Assembly (NCBI RefSeq): GCF_963924675.1
Contig: NC_089232.1
Coordinates: 47,718,522 to 47,782,521 of the forward strand
Direction: 5' to 3'
Source: Phocoena phocoena
Lineage: Eukaryota > Chordata > Mammalia > Artiodactyla > Phocoenidae
DNA length: 64,000 nt
Part shown: one piece after another, positions 47,931-60,689 of the stretch
Position numbering within the stretch: the stretch's first letter is position 1
How the letters are laid out: the number at the start of each line of letters is the position of its first letter
The notes under the pieces: model-generated
Told to the model about the DNA's origin: nothing
Database searches by the model: none
Seen by the model: the letters and a program-made list of their open reading frames with translations, nothing else
Position numbers and translations under genes: made by a program

Positions 47931-49224
47931 AATTTATGTCACATTCTTCTTAGTAATGGTGGCTTATTTAGTCAGTGAATTTCAAGTGAGTTTCAGTGTA
48001 AAGTTTCAGGAGACAATATGCTCCTAGGGATTATAACAGATTGTTGGGGGATGGGGTGAAACATTGTTAAAAAGAATGCACAAGTGATTCTGGTATCCCC
48101 TAGTTGACATATGCCCTTTTTACTGTGAGTGACATTCTTTGAATTATATAATATTTTAGGTCTCTTCAAGATATTTAATTCTACAGTCATAATGCCACCT
48201 GCCTATATGAGCATCCTCTAATTTTGACAAGCAATCATGTTTCTAATTTTTCCCTGAGAGCAAGACATTTATATATACAGGGAGGTGGTACATCTCTGAG
48301 ACAGGAAGTTTTGAATTATCTAATACTATTTTCAGATGCTTGCAACTAAGGTGAGAAAATCCACCTGCTGACCCAAATGAAGAATCAGTATAGTCCTTCT
48401 GACTTAAGCTGAAAGGAAGATAAGCAGCATGTAGAATTCTGACAGTGAATTTTTGTGCTGAAAAGAAAACCTAGATTTTGTCTTGGGGTAACACAGTAGG
48501 AGAAATCTGACTTGAGCTAACACTTCATTTACAGTTCAAAGAAGACGACTGCTCCCTAGAGAGTGAGGCAAGGTTTCCATAACCCCAAAACATCTGGGGA
48601 AAAAAAGGTAGAAATGACCTGAATGTTTGTTCTGGGCATCAAACAGACACACTAACAAACAAAGTCTTGCAGAACAGTGTTGAGTAAGATGGAAATTTTT
48701 TTAACCAAATAGAAGTTAGAGGAAGGTGTAAAGAGAAAAATGTTGCCTGCCGTTCCAGTTCTAGAAGGATCAAGCCATTGGCCACTGCAGTCACCTACCA
48801 ACAGTGCACCCTGAGGGAAATTCGGGATGGAGAAAAACAGGAGGCATTCTGTACTTTGGATATACTGGCCCAAACATATGTATATGTATAGTTAAGATAC
48901 ATATCTAAGGAAAAATTTCAGTGACCCCTGATTCTTGCATCTTCCCATGTACAGAAAAGCAGTAAAATCATTAACTTGAGATATCTGTTCTTTGTGATTG
49001 ACAATAATCTTTTGATGTTCAATTACATGTTTATTTTCCAACAAAAAATCTATATATATCCTGGCTCCTCCCTTACGTCTTCAGAGCAGTTCCTCTGAGG
49101 TATCTGAGAAGTTGTCTCCTGGGGCTATAGTCCTCAGTAAGATTCCTGAATAAAACTTAAGTCATAACTTTTACGTTGTGTATTCTTCTTTCAGTCAACA
49201 AGGGCAAAGAAACTGTCTGTATTT
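47931..49224. other. Unique sequence
   Basis: No gene or repeat recognised. Frames are at most 73 codons. Confidence 0.4.
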
Positions 49225-49395
49225 GATTAGAAATTCTTCCATTTCCTAGTTTTGTGACCTTGGACAACTTAACCTCTCTGAGTCTCAGTTTGCACATCTA
49301 TAAAATGGAATAATAATAATAATAGTTTTGACTAAATTTTTTGATAGAATTAAATAAAATAGTCTGTATAAATTAGCCGAAAGTGTGTGTTCAAT
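49225..49395 (+). repeat. MIR SINE remnant, well recognisable
   Basis: 'ttttgtgaccttggacaact' followed by 'taacctctctgagtctcagt' and 'catctataaaatggaataat' is the MIR core on the plus strand. An ATA repeat follows at 49310-49324. Confidence 0.85.
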
Positions 49396-49854
49396 GAGAA
49401 TTAATTGGGAGCATTATTTTTAGCATTAAGACGTTTGTTTTCAGAATCTCCCTGAATATAACAGAGGGGGAAAACATCGGCTGCTAAGAAGAAAGCATTG
49501 CCTTTTTGTTTGCTCTCTTGATTAGGATAGCACTGTTGTATGAGCAGTTCTCTCGTTCTGAAAATGATACCAGGGTCACTTCTCCCGCAAGTGACATTTT
49601 TCTGCTGGGTGATGAAGTGATAGGAACACTGTCTTGGTTTTTGTCATGAACATTTGTTTACCTCTCTACCCTCCATTTCCATTCTTCAGGCAATTGTCCC
49701 AAATTTAGGAACAAGTTGGAAATCTAATTCTTCCACATTTCCAAGTCATGGCCTCTGGATGGGGTTCCATTTTCAGTTTCAGAAGCTTGTGAGAGGCACA
49801 CTTAAGCCAATCCATGCATCATGTTCCCCTGTATACAGTTGTTGAGGTATTATA

Positions 49855-49915
49855 ACTTTATTTATCCACTCTCTTGATGATGGACATCTAGGTTGTTTCC
49901 AAATATTCATAATGG
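49855..49915 (-). repeat. Short antisense LINE-1 fragment
   Basis: 'tttatttatccactctcttg' and 'atgatggacatctaggttgt' match the reversed end of ORF2 seen elsewhere here (compare 24157-24197). It is only about 60 bp long and diverged. Confidence 0.55.
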
Positions 49916-51704
49916 ATCCTAGCATTCCTCTCCCATAAGATAGTTGCAAAAAATTAGGCAAGCCAGAGTCCATTTTCTCACCTGTAAAGAGAGAAATTTG
50001 GGTTAAGTGCTCTCCAAGTTTCCTTTCTGTGCTAAAATCCTGTGTTCCATATTCTCTGAATACTGACATATCTCATTAAATAGACAGCCCCTGTTCCTGT
50101 CTGTTTATATCTCTTGGGCTTTCTCATCTTCTTGGCCTTTGTGAGTGACCTGAAATCAGGGTGCTCAGAGCGATGCTGTGCAGGGTACTGTTTGACTTCT
50201 CCAGACTCCAATATGCTAATATTGTGGTCCATTTCTTCTAGCCGCATGTCTTCCCATTGTCCTGATATGCCACTACAGTGACATCTGTGCCACCTGCTGC
50301 AGACTTCACCTTAGGGAAATCTTCCCCATTATGGAAGCAGGATGCACCTTGCAGAGCTCTTTGGCTATCTGAGAAACAAACATGTTCTTCCAGATGGGTT
50401 AGCAGAGTATTTCAGAATTGATTCCATGTTGGCTGTTCTCCAAGAATCTTTGCAAAGAAGCTGCAAGAGAACAGGTTCAGAAAAATCTGACCCTTATAAC
50501 CTACCTGTACTCTATGCTTGTTCCATAAACTGTATGTTTCAGCAAGACCTCCTGACCTGATATCAAAACTTGTTTGAGAAAGAAGACAAATAACTCAAAA
50601 GAAACAAAACCTGCTTTGTCAGTTAAAATCCCTCTATAATTAAAAAAAAAAAATTAGTATATTTACTACTACCAGCAAAAAACTTGATGCAAGGATTTTT
50701 TAATGAAGCAGCTTAGTTTTTCAAACGATAAGAACTGTGGAATTTCACTTTAATAAAATGTTGAATTGAGTAGAACGTTATCATAGATAAATATCACAAA
50801 GTCCCCAATTACTGTTAGTTATTAAAACTAACAGCTATTAAAAATAATTCGTTTTTTAAAAAATAATAACTGTTAGGAAGTAGAAGCCACATCTTTCTGA
50901 ATATCAGTGTTCTGGCTCCCTTTCTGCCATAGATGGTTATGATTCAGTTTAAGTCTGGGCTTAGGCACAATAAGGCAGGACATGTTCCTGCTCCCTGTGG
51001 CAACGATACTGCTGCAAGATTGGTCTTCTTTCCTTTTCTGCTCTATAGATGGATGATGGCTGTGTGAAGAAGATGAGATTAGCAACGCACTTACGCTTAG
51101 AGCATGCTGGTAATGGCAATGAAGAAATAGTCCCTTAACCTTCAGTTTCTTTGCTGATAAACATAAAAAGCTAGAAGGTCTTGTAGTATCAAGTGATCCT
51201 AAAGTCCTGGAACTGAGAATCTTTCTGGATATATCAGACCAAGAATCAAAAGAGAGTGTTATGATTAAATATGAAGATAAGATCACATTCATATTAGGTG
51301 ATTCTTAGTAAGGATCAGTGAGAGTTTTATCAAATTATACATAAGAGGTTTTCTTTACAAATGTGCTTTTGAAAAAGCATATTTGAAATCTTCACAGGAT
51401 GTTAGGAAATTAGTAAGAACAGACCTTTTGAAACAAAGCTACATATTCAACTGAGAATAGAAATTGATTAATGTCACCTATCTTGATTTTAGGTAGGCAT
51501 ACTTTACACTGGAACCTGGTGATTTAAACCTCTTAACCAAAATATCTATTAATAGTATACTAGGCTTAATTGTGCTTTTTTGCTTCTTTCCTTCTTTCCT
51601 TTCTTTCTGTGGTAATCAATCATCAAAGTGAATCCATAATCTTAAACATTTAAAGTTATAATCATATTGTCATCATGCATGTAAAAGCAGTTATTCATAC
51701 ATTT
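49916..51704. other. Unique sequence with one longer minus frame
   Basis: The minus frame at 50873-51292 (139 codons) is the longest outside repeats. It is serine-rich, has no recognisable domain, and has no visible promoter or splice context. I treat it as probably fortuitous. Confidence 0.35.
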
Positions 51705-51719
51705 AAATTAACTGTCTGG

Positions 51720-51925
51720 GGGCTTCCCTGGTGGCACAGTGGTTGAGAATCCGCCTGCCAATGCAGGGGACACGGGTTTGTGCCCCGGTCCGGGAAGATC
51801 CCACATGCCGCGGAGCGGCCGGGCCCGTGAGCCATGGCTGCTGAGCCTGCGCGTCCGGAGCCTGTGCTCCGCAACGGTAGAGGCCACAACAATGAAAGGC
51901 CCGCGTGCCAAAAAAAAAAAAAAAA
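51720..51925 (+). mobile_element. CHR-2-like SINE, well preserved
   Basis: The head is 'ggcttccctggtggcacagt' and the B-box region near 51774 reads 'gggtttgtgccccgg'. The body is CpG-rich and about 19 A form the tail. A perfect 15-bp duplication, aaattaactgtctgg, lies at 51705-51719 and 51926-51940, so this is a young insertion. Frames on both strands at 51695-51969 are shadows. Confidence 0.97.
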
Positions 51926-51940
51926 AAATTAACTGTCTGG

Positions 51941-53832
51941 TTGTTGTAATATGCTTGGTGATTTTCTGAGGAGATGACTATGTCATTAAGTAGTAACAAA
52001 TAAAAACATACTACTAAAGTGAATCTTTGAGCAATAATCATTAAGATAATAATTAAGAGAATGCTAACTATCATATACTATATAACTACTTTCAAAAATA
52101 TCACCTCACTTGCACAAACCTCTCAAGTGGGTATAATTTGACCCAAATTTCAGGTGAGAATTGTTTAGGGAGCACTTACTGCCCACCCCCACTATTTCCA
52201 TTTTGAGAGACCCCTATTAGAGTAACCCCCTGGGTATTTCTTCATATGTTCACAACCTCGCCACTAGGGAAATTATTTGTAAGTTTGGGAGAAAGAATCG
52301 GGCATGACTGTTCCAGCTTTTTCCTGCCACCCCTCCTCTGGGATCTGGCTGCCTACAGACAAGGTGCATGCTCTTTAGCTCTTTTGGTTGTGGAGACAGG
52401 CTTGTAGCTAACCAGTTCGACCTGTGACCAGGCAAGTCTGTCTAATCCATCAGTGGCAAGTGGTGGGAGGGGGCAGGGATCACAATCATCATTTGCCTGC
52501 AGCTAGATTATGTCTTGCAAACAACTTTATTCGTAATATAAGGACTTTTTGATGTCCATTTGCCTGACACCTGTGTTTATCTTATATTCAGTTGGAATAT
52601 GAGATTTATTGACATTCCTGTTTCTCAAATTCTAAAAATTGGAGCCTCAGAAGAATCTTGTTCCAAGTCATATAATAGTAAGTGACAGAACAACCATGGC
52701 ACTGGGAGCTGTACAAGTTTTAAGGATTGACCTGGGCCAAGCTACAGTGGTTATCAAATGGTGTGCAACAAAGTCCCAGGGTTTAATGGTGGAGCCTCAG
52801 TGTCTCTTGGAAGTAAGATAAGGGTTTCAGGGAGAAGGCAGGACAATGAATGCTCTTTTATCTGTTGTATATATTGCATGTGTAATTTTTTTTATTATGC
52901 ACAATATTTATTTTCAAAACAAGTGTTTTGTCATTTTAAAAACTACTTTTAAAAGCTACCTGACTAGAATAATTAATAAGGATTGTTGGAATAAAGGAAG
53001 AGCTGGTAACCCTCAAGTGCTCCATATTTTTCAGGGTTTATTTATATTTCATATGCATTATTAACAGTTGTTTAGTTGCCCCTAGGGAAGCCCTGGATAT
53101 AACAGAACCCATCTAGACAGTGTTTCTTTCTTCAAGAAGTAATGATCCAGAGAAAGTGCAAGTGTATCAATCCCCTTACATCTTTAAGCATTTTTAAAAA
53201 TTCAGCAAGAGGTGGTTATAGAAACAACACTTAGAGAAGGATCAGAGGACAACATTAACGCACCAAAGTAACCCTGGCTTCTATTTTTTCTCTTCTCTAA
53301 CTGATTACTTTTATTTCTTTTATGATTAGTATTGAGCCTTAAATATATGCTCACAACTTTATAATAAGTAGTTACTGCAGGGTGTATCCTTGTCATTTTC
53401 CATATTACCCTTGTGCTGTAGATATATGAATACCCGTTAAGTGCTGTTCCCTGACACACACACTTATAGACAGAGTTCTGCTCTCTTCTCTATGTCAATT
53501 CCCCAGTACTTCACTCTGTCCACATACTACTCAGAGCTAGCCATCTACCCCAAGGAATGTTCATAGCTTGAGGCAGTTTGGGACTGGAGGGGCTAAAACT
53601 GAAGGCTTCCAAAGGAAGCCAGCAATACCAACTTCTCTTTCTACACGTCTAATTTCTTAAGAGTTGAGGTGTTGGTCCCTTTGTGATCACCAGCACTCTA
53701 AGATAACTTCCAAACATACATGTGCAAAAACAGTACAAAGAAGGCTCCTAAGTTCTTGTAACACATGTGACATTCTGTATCAATTCTTTCAGCAAAATAA
53801 AGTTGTAGGATGTTAAAGGAACATGATTAAAT
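51941..53832. other. Mostly unique sequence
   Basis: A weak MIR-like stretch on the minus strand lies at about 52085-52165 ('ctctcaagtgggtataattt'). Another weak one is near 52663 ('agtcatataatagtaagtga'). No gene seen. Confidence 0.4.
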
Positions 53833-53842
53833 TAGACAAGGA

Positions 53843-54035
53843 TTGGGATAGATGTATATACACTGCTAAATATTAAATAGATAACTAATGAGAACCTGCT
53901 GAATAGCACGGGGAACTCTACTCAGTACTCTGTGGTACTCTGTGGGAAGGAAATTTTAAAAAGAGGGGGTATAAGTATATGTATAACTGATTCACTTTGC
54001 TGTACAGCAGAAACTAACACAACATTGTAAAGCAA
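53843..54035 (+). mobile_element. LINE-1 3' fragment lacking the tail
   Basis: It runs from the 'ggatagatgtatatacactg' segment to 'actaacacaacattgtaaag', the L1 3' untranslated region. It stops about 20 bases before the usual end, with no AATAAA and no A-tail. A 10-bp direct repeat, tagacaagga, lies at 53833-53842 and 54036-54045. Confidence 0.8.
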
Positions 54036-54045
54036 TAGACAAGGA

Positions 54046-55335
54046 AAGAGGCCCTAAGATCCACACGCATGCAGTGGGAATGATCAGTGACAGCCCAATC
54101 CAATCTACACTGCCTCTTGGCTCACGCGTCTCTCTGGTATTTGCTCTGCCAAAAAGAGACAAGAAAAAAAAAATCTCTATTACTTATACACAAAATCTCA
54201 AATGCAATATCTGTGTTAAGAATAAAAGACATTTCAGCCTCCTTTCAGCTCTATCTCTGTTCTTGATCTAACCACTTCTATCCCTGACACTGCAGGACTA
54301 AGAAAACACAAATACAAGACTAGATCAGGAATATTTCTCCCACGACTTGGCTAATGTGTTGAAAGGAAAGGCAGAAGACAGAATGATACTGAGAGAGCAG
54401 AAAATTTAATGGGAAAGGCACACCTTGATTGCCCTTTTGCCTTTGTAAATCCCTTCCATGGTTCCCTGTGTACAAATACCTGAATTTCATTCTTCTGAGA
54501 AAAAAAATATATATATGTATAAAGGACATGGCAGCAGATCAGGAAAGCAGGAATTAGTAAGTTTACCATGGGCTGTAATTAGAGAAGGCAACAGGCAGTA
54601 CCCCCTTGCTTCATTTCACATTTTTTTTACATTTTTAATTCTTTGAGAGTTAGAGTCAAATCTAATATGTAATTTATAGTTAATGTCTTAATAATATAGT
54701 GCCAGGAAGAGGGGAAAAGAAAAAGACTCTGCAAATGAGAAGCAATATGATATGAAAGTTAATTTGAGAGAAATGGATTGTGTTTAAATATCTTTAGTTT
54801 AATTCTGAGAATGAAGTTAAAAAATAAAGTTATTAATAGAGAAAAGGGACAGCTAGGAAGGCTGAGACAATCTCACAAGAGATGAAGAAGAGGGCCATGA
54901 CTACTGATACAGAGAGTTTAAAATAAGAGGTTAGGATGGATGACTAAAAATTTTAACCTCAACAAAATAAAAGGTATCTTAGGAAAATATACATTATTAG
55001 GAAGCAATAGTAAACCTGAACAAATCTTTATGGAAAAAGTTTCTTTAATAGTGTTAAGGAATTTGTACACTGAAGGACACAGCTCTAGACTGTTTTATAG
55101 GCATGCTGACTCATTTATTTATTCAACAAATACTAATTGAATTCAGGCAGAGCGTCAGCTTTAAAGAATTTTTAAGGAAAGTTAATACTTATACTTTAGA
55201 AATTTTATAAGTTGTTCCAGAGAACCTCTTCTTTTCTATTGGAAATATTTACCTCCTTCAAGTAGCATTAGCCCTATTTATGTGCTTCTCAACACAGGCA
55301 TAAACTCAATCCCATGTTTTACTAGACTGGAGTTT
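54046..55335. other. Unique sequence
   Basis: A short TA run lies at 54507-54520. A weak L2/MIR-like phrase, 'ttatttattcaacaaatact', is near 55115. No gene seen. Confidence 0.4.
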
Positions 55336-55832
55336 AGTGGGTTATTTGTAAAAATGTTTGCAGTTATTTTGTCCATCCCAATTTGCATTCCCCTTTGTGA
55401 TGTGACTCTCCTACTCCTTGAATTTAGTCTGTCCTGTGACTTTCTATGGCTGATAGTAGATGACATAAGTGATGTTACATGTCTTTGCCTAGACTTTGTG
55501 TCCTTGCAACTACCACTCTCACCTTCTCACTGCTGAGGCCATGTGAAGAATCCTGGGCTAGTGTACTGGAGACTAAGAGGCTTAGCTAAGAGCCTTATCA
55601 ACCACCAGACGTGTGACTAAGACCAATTCAGATCATGAAGCCCTAGGAATTGAACCACAAGATAACTGCAGCCTCATGAGTAAGGCCAGCCGCCACAACA
55701 TGGGAAGTAGACGTGCCACCTTACCTGAGGCCTGGATAATTTGCTCATCTGTGGAATCATGAACAAATGAATTGTTGCATTAAGTCACTAATTTTGGAAT
55801 AGTTTGCTACATAGCAAGAGATAGTTGAGAGA
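55336..55832 (+). repeat. MLT1-type LTR (ERVL-MaLR)
   Basis: The 3' half is characteristic: 'ggccatgtgaagaatcctgg' near 55528, 'ccaccagacgtgtgactaag' near 55601, 'tgtggaatcatgaacaaatg' near 55751, 'ttaagtcactaattttggaa' near 55780, and an end at 'gcaagagatagttgaga'. The left edge is approximate. It is an old, mammal-wide retroposon LTR. The 84-codon frame at 55282-55536 lies across its start and is fortuitous. Confidence 0.8.
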
Positions 55833-56060
55833 GAAATTGAATCCAGAAATGAGGTACTGCCCTAACAAACATCTAAATGTGTGGTATTGGCCTTGGGATT
55901 AGGTGACAGGGAGATGCAAGAAGAGCAGTGAGAAGGCTACTCTAGGAGACTGACTAGAAGAAGTGCAGTCTGTGTAATGTAGTTGTGTGGTAAGTATTAC
56001 AACTGCTGCCTAGAGTAACTTGGAAGACCAAATATGTACATGGCCAGTGATATTTTATAC
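55833..56060 (+). repeat. Start of MaLR internal region next to the LTR
   Basis: Directly after the LTR, 'ccagaaatgaggtactgccc', 'acatctaaatgtgtggtatt' and 'ggccttgggattaggtgaca' follow the order of MaLR internal sequence behind its 5' LTR. It fades out within about 230 bases and no gene is readable. Confidence 0.55.
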
Positions 56061-56571
56061 ATACTCAGATTCATCTTTCCTTACCCAGTGACTTGTAGCT
56101 CACTTGTTGAATGATGAAATAAATGAATAGCTGAGAAGAAATGGAATGTAGGGGTGAGTAATTCACATTGAAGGTAACATTCGAATTGGACTTGGACCCC
56201 CAAGGATCTTTTTTTTTTCCCTACTAGGTAAGAGCATTCCCCTGAGATGATATAGTAGAATGAGGAAGGACATGAAATCCTAAACTATCCAGGCATGTTG
56301 GAACAGGTATGTAGAGGAGGAGAGTGGTGGGAAATGAAACTAGAAAAATAGTTTAGCATTTGAGATGATCCTTGAATGTAATGCTAAGTAATGCATCTTT
56401 AAAGTAATACATGAGAGTCTCTGCTGCGATCACTTACTTTAGATTTTAATCCTTCCCTTATCCTGCCTTCCTCACTCCTCCTGAGGCACTGTCTTCTAAT
56501 GAATCATTTAAACTTCTCTGACTCTGCTTCTAGGAAACTGAACCTAGCACAATTGCCATGGGGCTCACAGG
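56061..56571. other. Unassigned sequence
   Basis: Nothing recognised. It may include more decayed MaLR sequence. Confidence 0.35.
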
Positions 56572-59500
56572 CAGCAAAAGCTGTTATAAGAGGGAAGTTT
56601 ATAGCAATATAATCCTACCTCAAGAAACAAGAAAAATCTCAAATAAACAACCTAACCTTACAACTAAAGCGATTATATAAAGAACAACAACAACAAAAAA
56701 AAAAAACCCTAAAGTTAGCAGAAGGAAGAAATTATAGAGATCAGATCAGGAATAAATGAAAAAGAAATGAAGGAAACAATAGCAAAGATCAATAAAACTA
56801 AAAGCTGGTTCTTTGAGAAGATAAACAAAATTGATAAAACACTAGCCAGACTCATCAAGAAAAAAAGGGAGAAGACTCAAATCAATAGAATTAGAAATGA
56901 AAAAGAAGTAACAACTGACACTGCAGAAATACAAAGGATCACGAGAGATGACTACAAGCCAATAAAATGGACGACCTGGAAGAAATGGACAAATTCTTAG
57001 TAAAGCACAAACTTCCAAGACTGAACCAGGAAGAAATAGAAAATATAAATAGACCAATCACAAGCACTGAAATTGAGACTGTGATTAAAACTCTTCCAAC
57101 AAACAGCAGCCCAGGACCAGATGGCTTCACAGGCAAATTCTATCATACATTTAGATAAGAGCTAACACCTGTCCTTCTCAAAATCTTCCAAAATACAGCA
57201 GAGGGAGTAACATTCCCAAATTCATTCTATGAGGCCACCATCACCCTGATACCAAAACCAGACAAAGATGCCACAAAAAAAAGAAAACTACAGGCCAATA
57301 AATGCAACAATCCTCAACAAAATACTAGCAACAGAATCCAACAGCCCATTAAAAGGATCATACACCATGATCAAGTGTGGTTTATCCCAGGTATGCAAGG
57401 ATTCTTCAATACACACAAGTCAATCAATGTGATAAATCATATTAACAAATTGAAGGAGGAAAATCATATGATGATCTCAATAGATACAGAAAAACTCTTG
57501 ACAGAATGCAACACCCATTTATGATAAAAACCCTCCAGAAAGTAGGCATAGAGGGAATTTACCTCAACATAATAAAGGCCATATATGACAAACCCACAGC
57601 CAACATCATTTTCAATCGTGAAATACTGAAACCATTTCCTCTAAGATCAGGAACAAGAGAAGGTTGTGTACTCTCACCATTATTATTCAACATAGTTTTA
57701 GAAATTTTAGCCACAGCAGTCAGAGTCAAAAAAGAAATAAAAGGAATCCAAATTGGAAAAGAAGAAGTAAAACTGTCACTGTTTCCAGATGACATGATAC
57801 TATACATAGAGAATCCTAAAGATGCTACCAGAAAACTCCTAGAGCTAATCAATGAATTTGGTAAAGTAACTGGATACAAAATTAATGCACAGAAATCTCT
57901 TGCATTCCTATACACTAATGATGAAAAATCTGATAGAGAAATTAAGGAATCACTCCCATTTACCACTGCAACAAAAATAATAAAATACCTAGGAATAAAC
58001 CTACCTAAGGAGACAAAAGACCTGTATGCAGAAAACTATAAGACACTGATGAAAGAAATTAAAGATGATACCACCAAATGAAAATCTATACCATGTTCTT
58101 GGATTGGAAGAATGAGCATTGTGAAAACGACTATACTACCCAGAGCAATCTACAGATTCAATGCAATCCCTATGAAACTACCAATGGCATTTTTCACAGA
58201 ACTAGAACAAAAAATTTCACAACTTCTATGGAAACACAAAAGACCCCATATAGCCAGAAATCTTGGGAAAGAAAAACGGAGTTGGAGGAATCAGGCTCCC
58301 TGACTTCAGACTATACTACAAAGCTACAGTAATCAAGACCCTATGGTACTGGCACAAAAACAGAAATATAGATCAATGGAACAAGATTGAAAGCTCAGAG
58401 ATAAACCCACGCACCTATGGTGACCTTATTTTTGATAAAGGAGGCAAGAATATACAATGGAGAGGGCTTCCCTGGTGGCGCAGTGGTTGAGAGTCCACCT
58501 GCCAATGCAGGGGACACGGGTTCGTGCCCCGGTCCGGGAAGCTCCCACATGCCATGGAGCGGCTAGGCCTGTGAGCCATGGCCGCTGAGCCTGCGTGTCC
58601 GGAGCCTGTGCTCCGCAATGGGAGAGGCCACAACAGTGAGAGGCCCGCATACTGAAAAAAGAAAAAAAAAAAAAATATATATATATATATATACACACAC
58701 ACAATGGAGAAAAGACAGCCTCTTCAATAAGTGCTGCTGGGAAAACTGGACGGCTACATGTAAAAGAATGAAATTAGAACACTCCCTGACAGCATACACA
58801 AAAAAAAACTCAAAATGGATTAAAGACCTAAATATAAGGACAGGCACTATAAAACTCTTAGAGGAAAACATAAAGCAGAACACTCTATGACATAAATCAC
58901 AGCAAGATCCTTTTTGACCCACCTCCTAGAGTAATGGAAATAAAAACAAAAATAAACAAATAGGACCTAATGAAACTTCAAAGCCTTTGCATAGCAAATG
59001 AAACCATAAACAAGACGAAAAGACAACCATCAGAATGGGAAAAATATATTTGCAAATAAGCAGCTGACAAAGGATCTCCAAAATTTACAAGCAGCTCATG
59101 CAGCTTAATATCAAAAAAAAACAAACAACCCAATCCAAAAATGGGCAGAAAACCTAAATAGACATTTCTCCAAAGAAGATATACAGATTGCCAACAAACA
59201 CATGAAAGGATGCTCAACATCACTAATCATTAGAGAAATGCAAATCAAAACTACAATGAGGTATCACCTCACACTGGTCAGAACGGCCATCATCAAAAAA
59301 TCTACAAACAATAAATACTGGAGAGGGTGTGGAGAATAGGGAACCCTCTTGCACTGTTGGTGGGAATGTAAATTGATACAGCTACTATGGAGAACAGTAT
59401 GGAGGTTCCTTAAAAAACTAAAAATAGAACAACCATATGACCCAGCAATCACACTACTGGGCATATACCCTGAGAAAACCATAATTCAAAAAGTCATGTA

Positions 59501-59760
59501 CCACAATGTTCATTTCAGCTCTATTTACAATAGCCAGGAAATGGAAGCAACCAAAGTGTCCATCGACAGATGAATGGATAAAGAAGATGTGGCACATATA
59601 TACAGTGGAATATTACTCAGCCATAAAAAGAAACGAAATTGAGTTATGTGTAGTGAAGTGTATGGACCTAGAGTCTCATACAGAGTGAAGTTAAGTCAGA
59701 AAGAGAAAAACAAATACCCTATGCTAACACATATACATGGAATCTAAGAAAAAAAAATGT
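56572..59760 (+). pseudogene. LINE-1 ORF2 remnant with FPDD motif
   Basis: Pieces: 56767-57000 ([20 protein letters not shown]), 56967-57158 (RT entry, [14 protein letters not shown]), and a 191-codon frame at 57506-58081. The last holds the RT core ([20 protein letters not shown]), a catalytic motif read FPDD at 57782-57793, and [20 protein letters not shown]. Beyond it lie 58112-58303 and 58263-58490, cut by the SINE, then 58701-58890. In the C-terminal cysteine motif near 59317 the first cysteine reads as tyrosine and a stop follows within the motif. The copy is dead. Minus frames here are shadows. Confidence 0.9.
58463..58700 (+). mobile_element. CHR-2-like SINE in L1, with a TA/CA tail
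   Basis: It begins 'gggcttccctggtggcgcag' and has a B-box region 'gggttcgtgccccgg' near 58517. The A-rich tail runs into about nine TA and five CA units. The duplication acaatggag lies at 58454-58462 and 58701-58709. Its insertion into the L1 dates it as younger than that element. Confidence 0.95.
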
Positions 59761-60113
59761 TTCTAATGAGCCTAGGGGCAGGACAGGAATAACGAGGCAG
59801 ACATAGAGAATGGACTTGAGGACACGGGGAAGGAGAAGGGTAAGCTGCGATGAGGTGAGAGAGTAGCATTGACATATATACACTACGAATGTAAAATAGA
59901 TAGCTAGTGGGAAGCAGCTGCGTAGCCCAGGGAGGTCAGCTAGGTGCTTTGTAACCACCTAGAGGGGTGGGATAGGGAGGGTGGGAGGGAGATGCAAGAG
60001 GGAGGAGATATGGGATTATATGTATATGTATAGCTGATTCACTTTGTTATAAAGCAGAAACTAACACACCATTGTAAAGCAATTATACTCCAATAAAGAT
60101 GTTAAAAAAAATA

Positions 60114-60459
60114 CAGGAGTTAATCGTTTATTTCTCACTTTCTCAGTATATCTGGTTATCATGATTGTTTCATTTTGTAGTCAGTAGGTTCATATATATG
60201 TATATATATTTTACATTTTTTGTGATATTGCATTGGAATGACTTTTGGCATTTGCACACATATTGCTCCTGTGTTATTACTTGTTTTCAGTAATTATTTA
60301 TTTAGCACATACGTGTAACCTAGACAATAATAGGCATTTCGAGAGATTTCCCTTTTTTTAAATTCAAATGCGTGGTTCTAGCTTGGGAGAACTTCTAGTT
60401 GCATTAAGGAGGCACAGATGCAACATACATAATTTTATTCATTTTAATATCATATCACA
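60114..60459. other. Unique AT-rich sequence
   Basis: A TA-rich run lies at 60190-60211. Nothing else recognised. Confidence 0.4.
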
Positions 60460-60660
60460 TCTTTAAAGCATTTTGCATCCATCCTCAGTTGATATTCATT
60501 TAAAAAAAAACTGTGCAGTGAGTAGGACAAGTCTAATTACTGCACACTGTTAACAAAGAATCTCAGGTCCCAAGAGATTTAAAGATCTGACCAAGGTCAG
60601 ATAGCACAATGCTGCAAATTCAGAGATAACACCAGCCCCTTGTCTCTTCTGGTGCTCTTT
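60460..60660 (-). repeat. MIR SINE remnant
   Basis: 'aggtcccaagagatttaaag' then 'atctgaccaaggtcagatag' matches the MIR core on the minus strand. Confidence 0.55.
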
Positions 60661-60689
60661 ACATCATGACAATCAAACATAGTGAGAAA

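Larger units (their letters stand above)
56572..60113 (+). mobile_element. LINE-1, 5'-truncated in ORF2, interrupted by a SINE
   Basis: It begins at 'gcagcaaaagctgttataag', the ORF2 position of residues AAKAVIRGKF. It continues through reverse transcriptase, the C-terminal domain and the 3' untranslated region to an AATAAA near 60099 and a short A-tail. A CHR-2 SINE sits at 58463-58700. No convincing duplication was found at its own ends. Confidence 0.93.
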
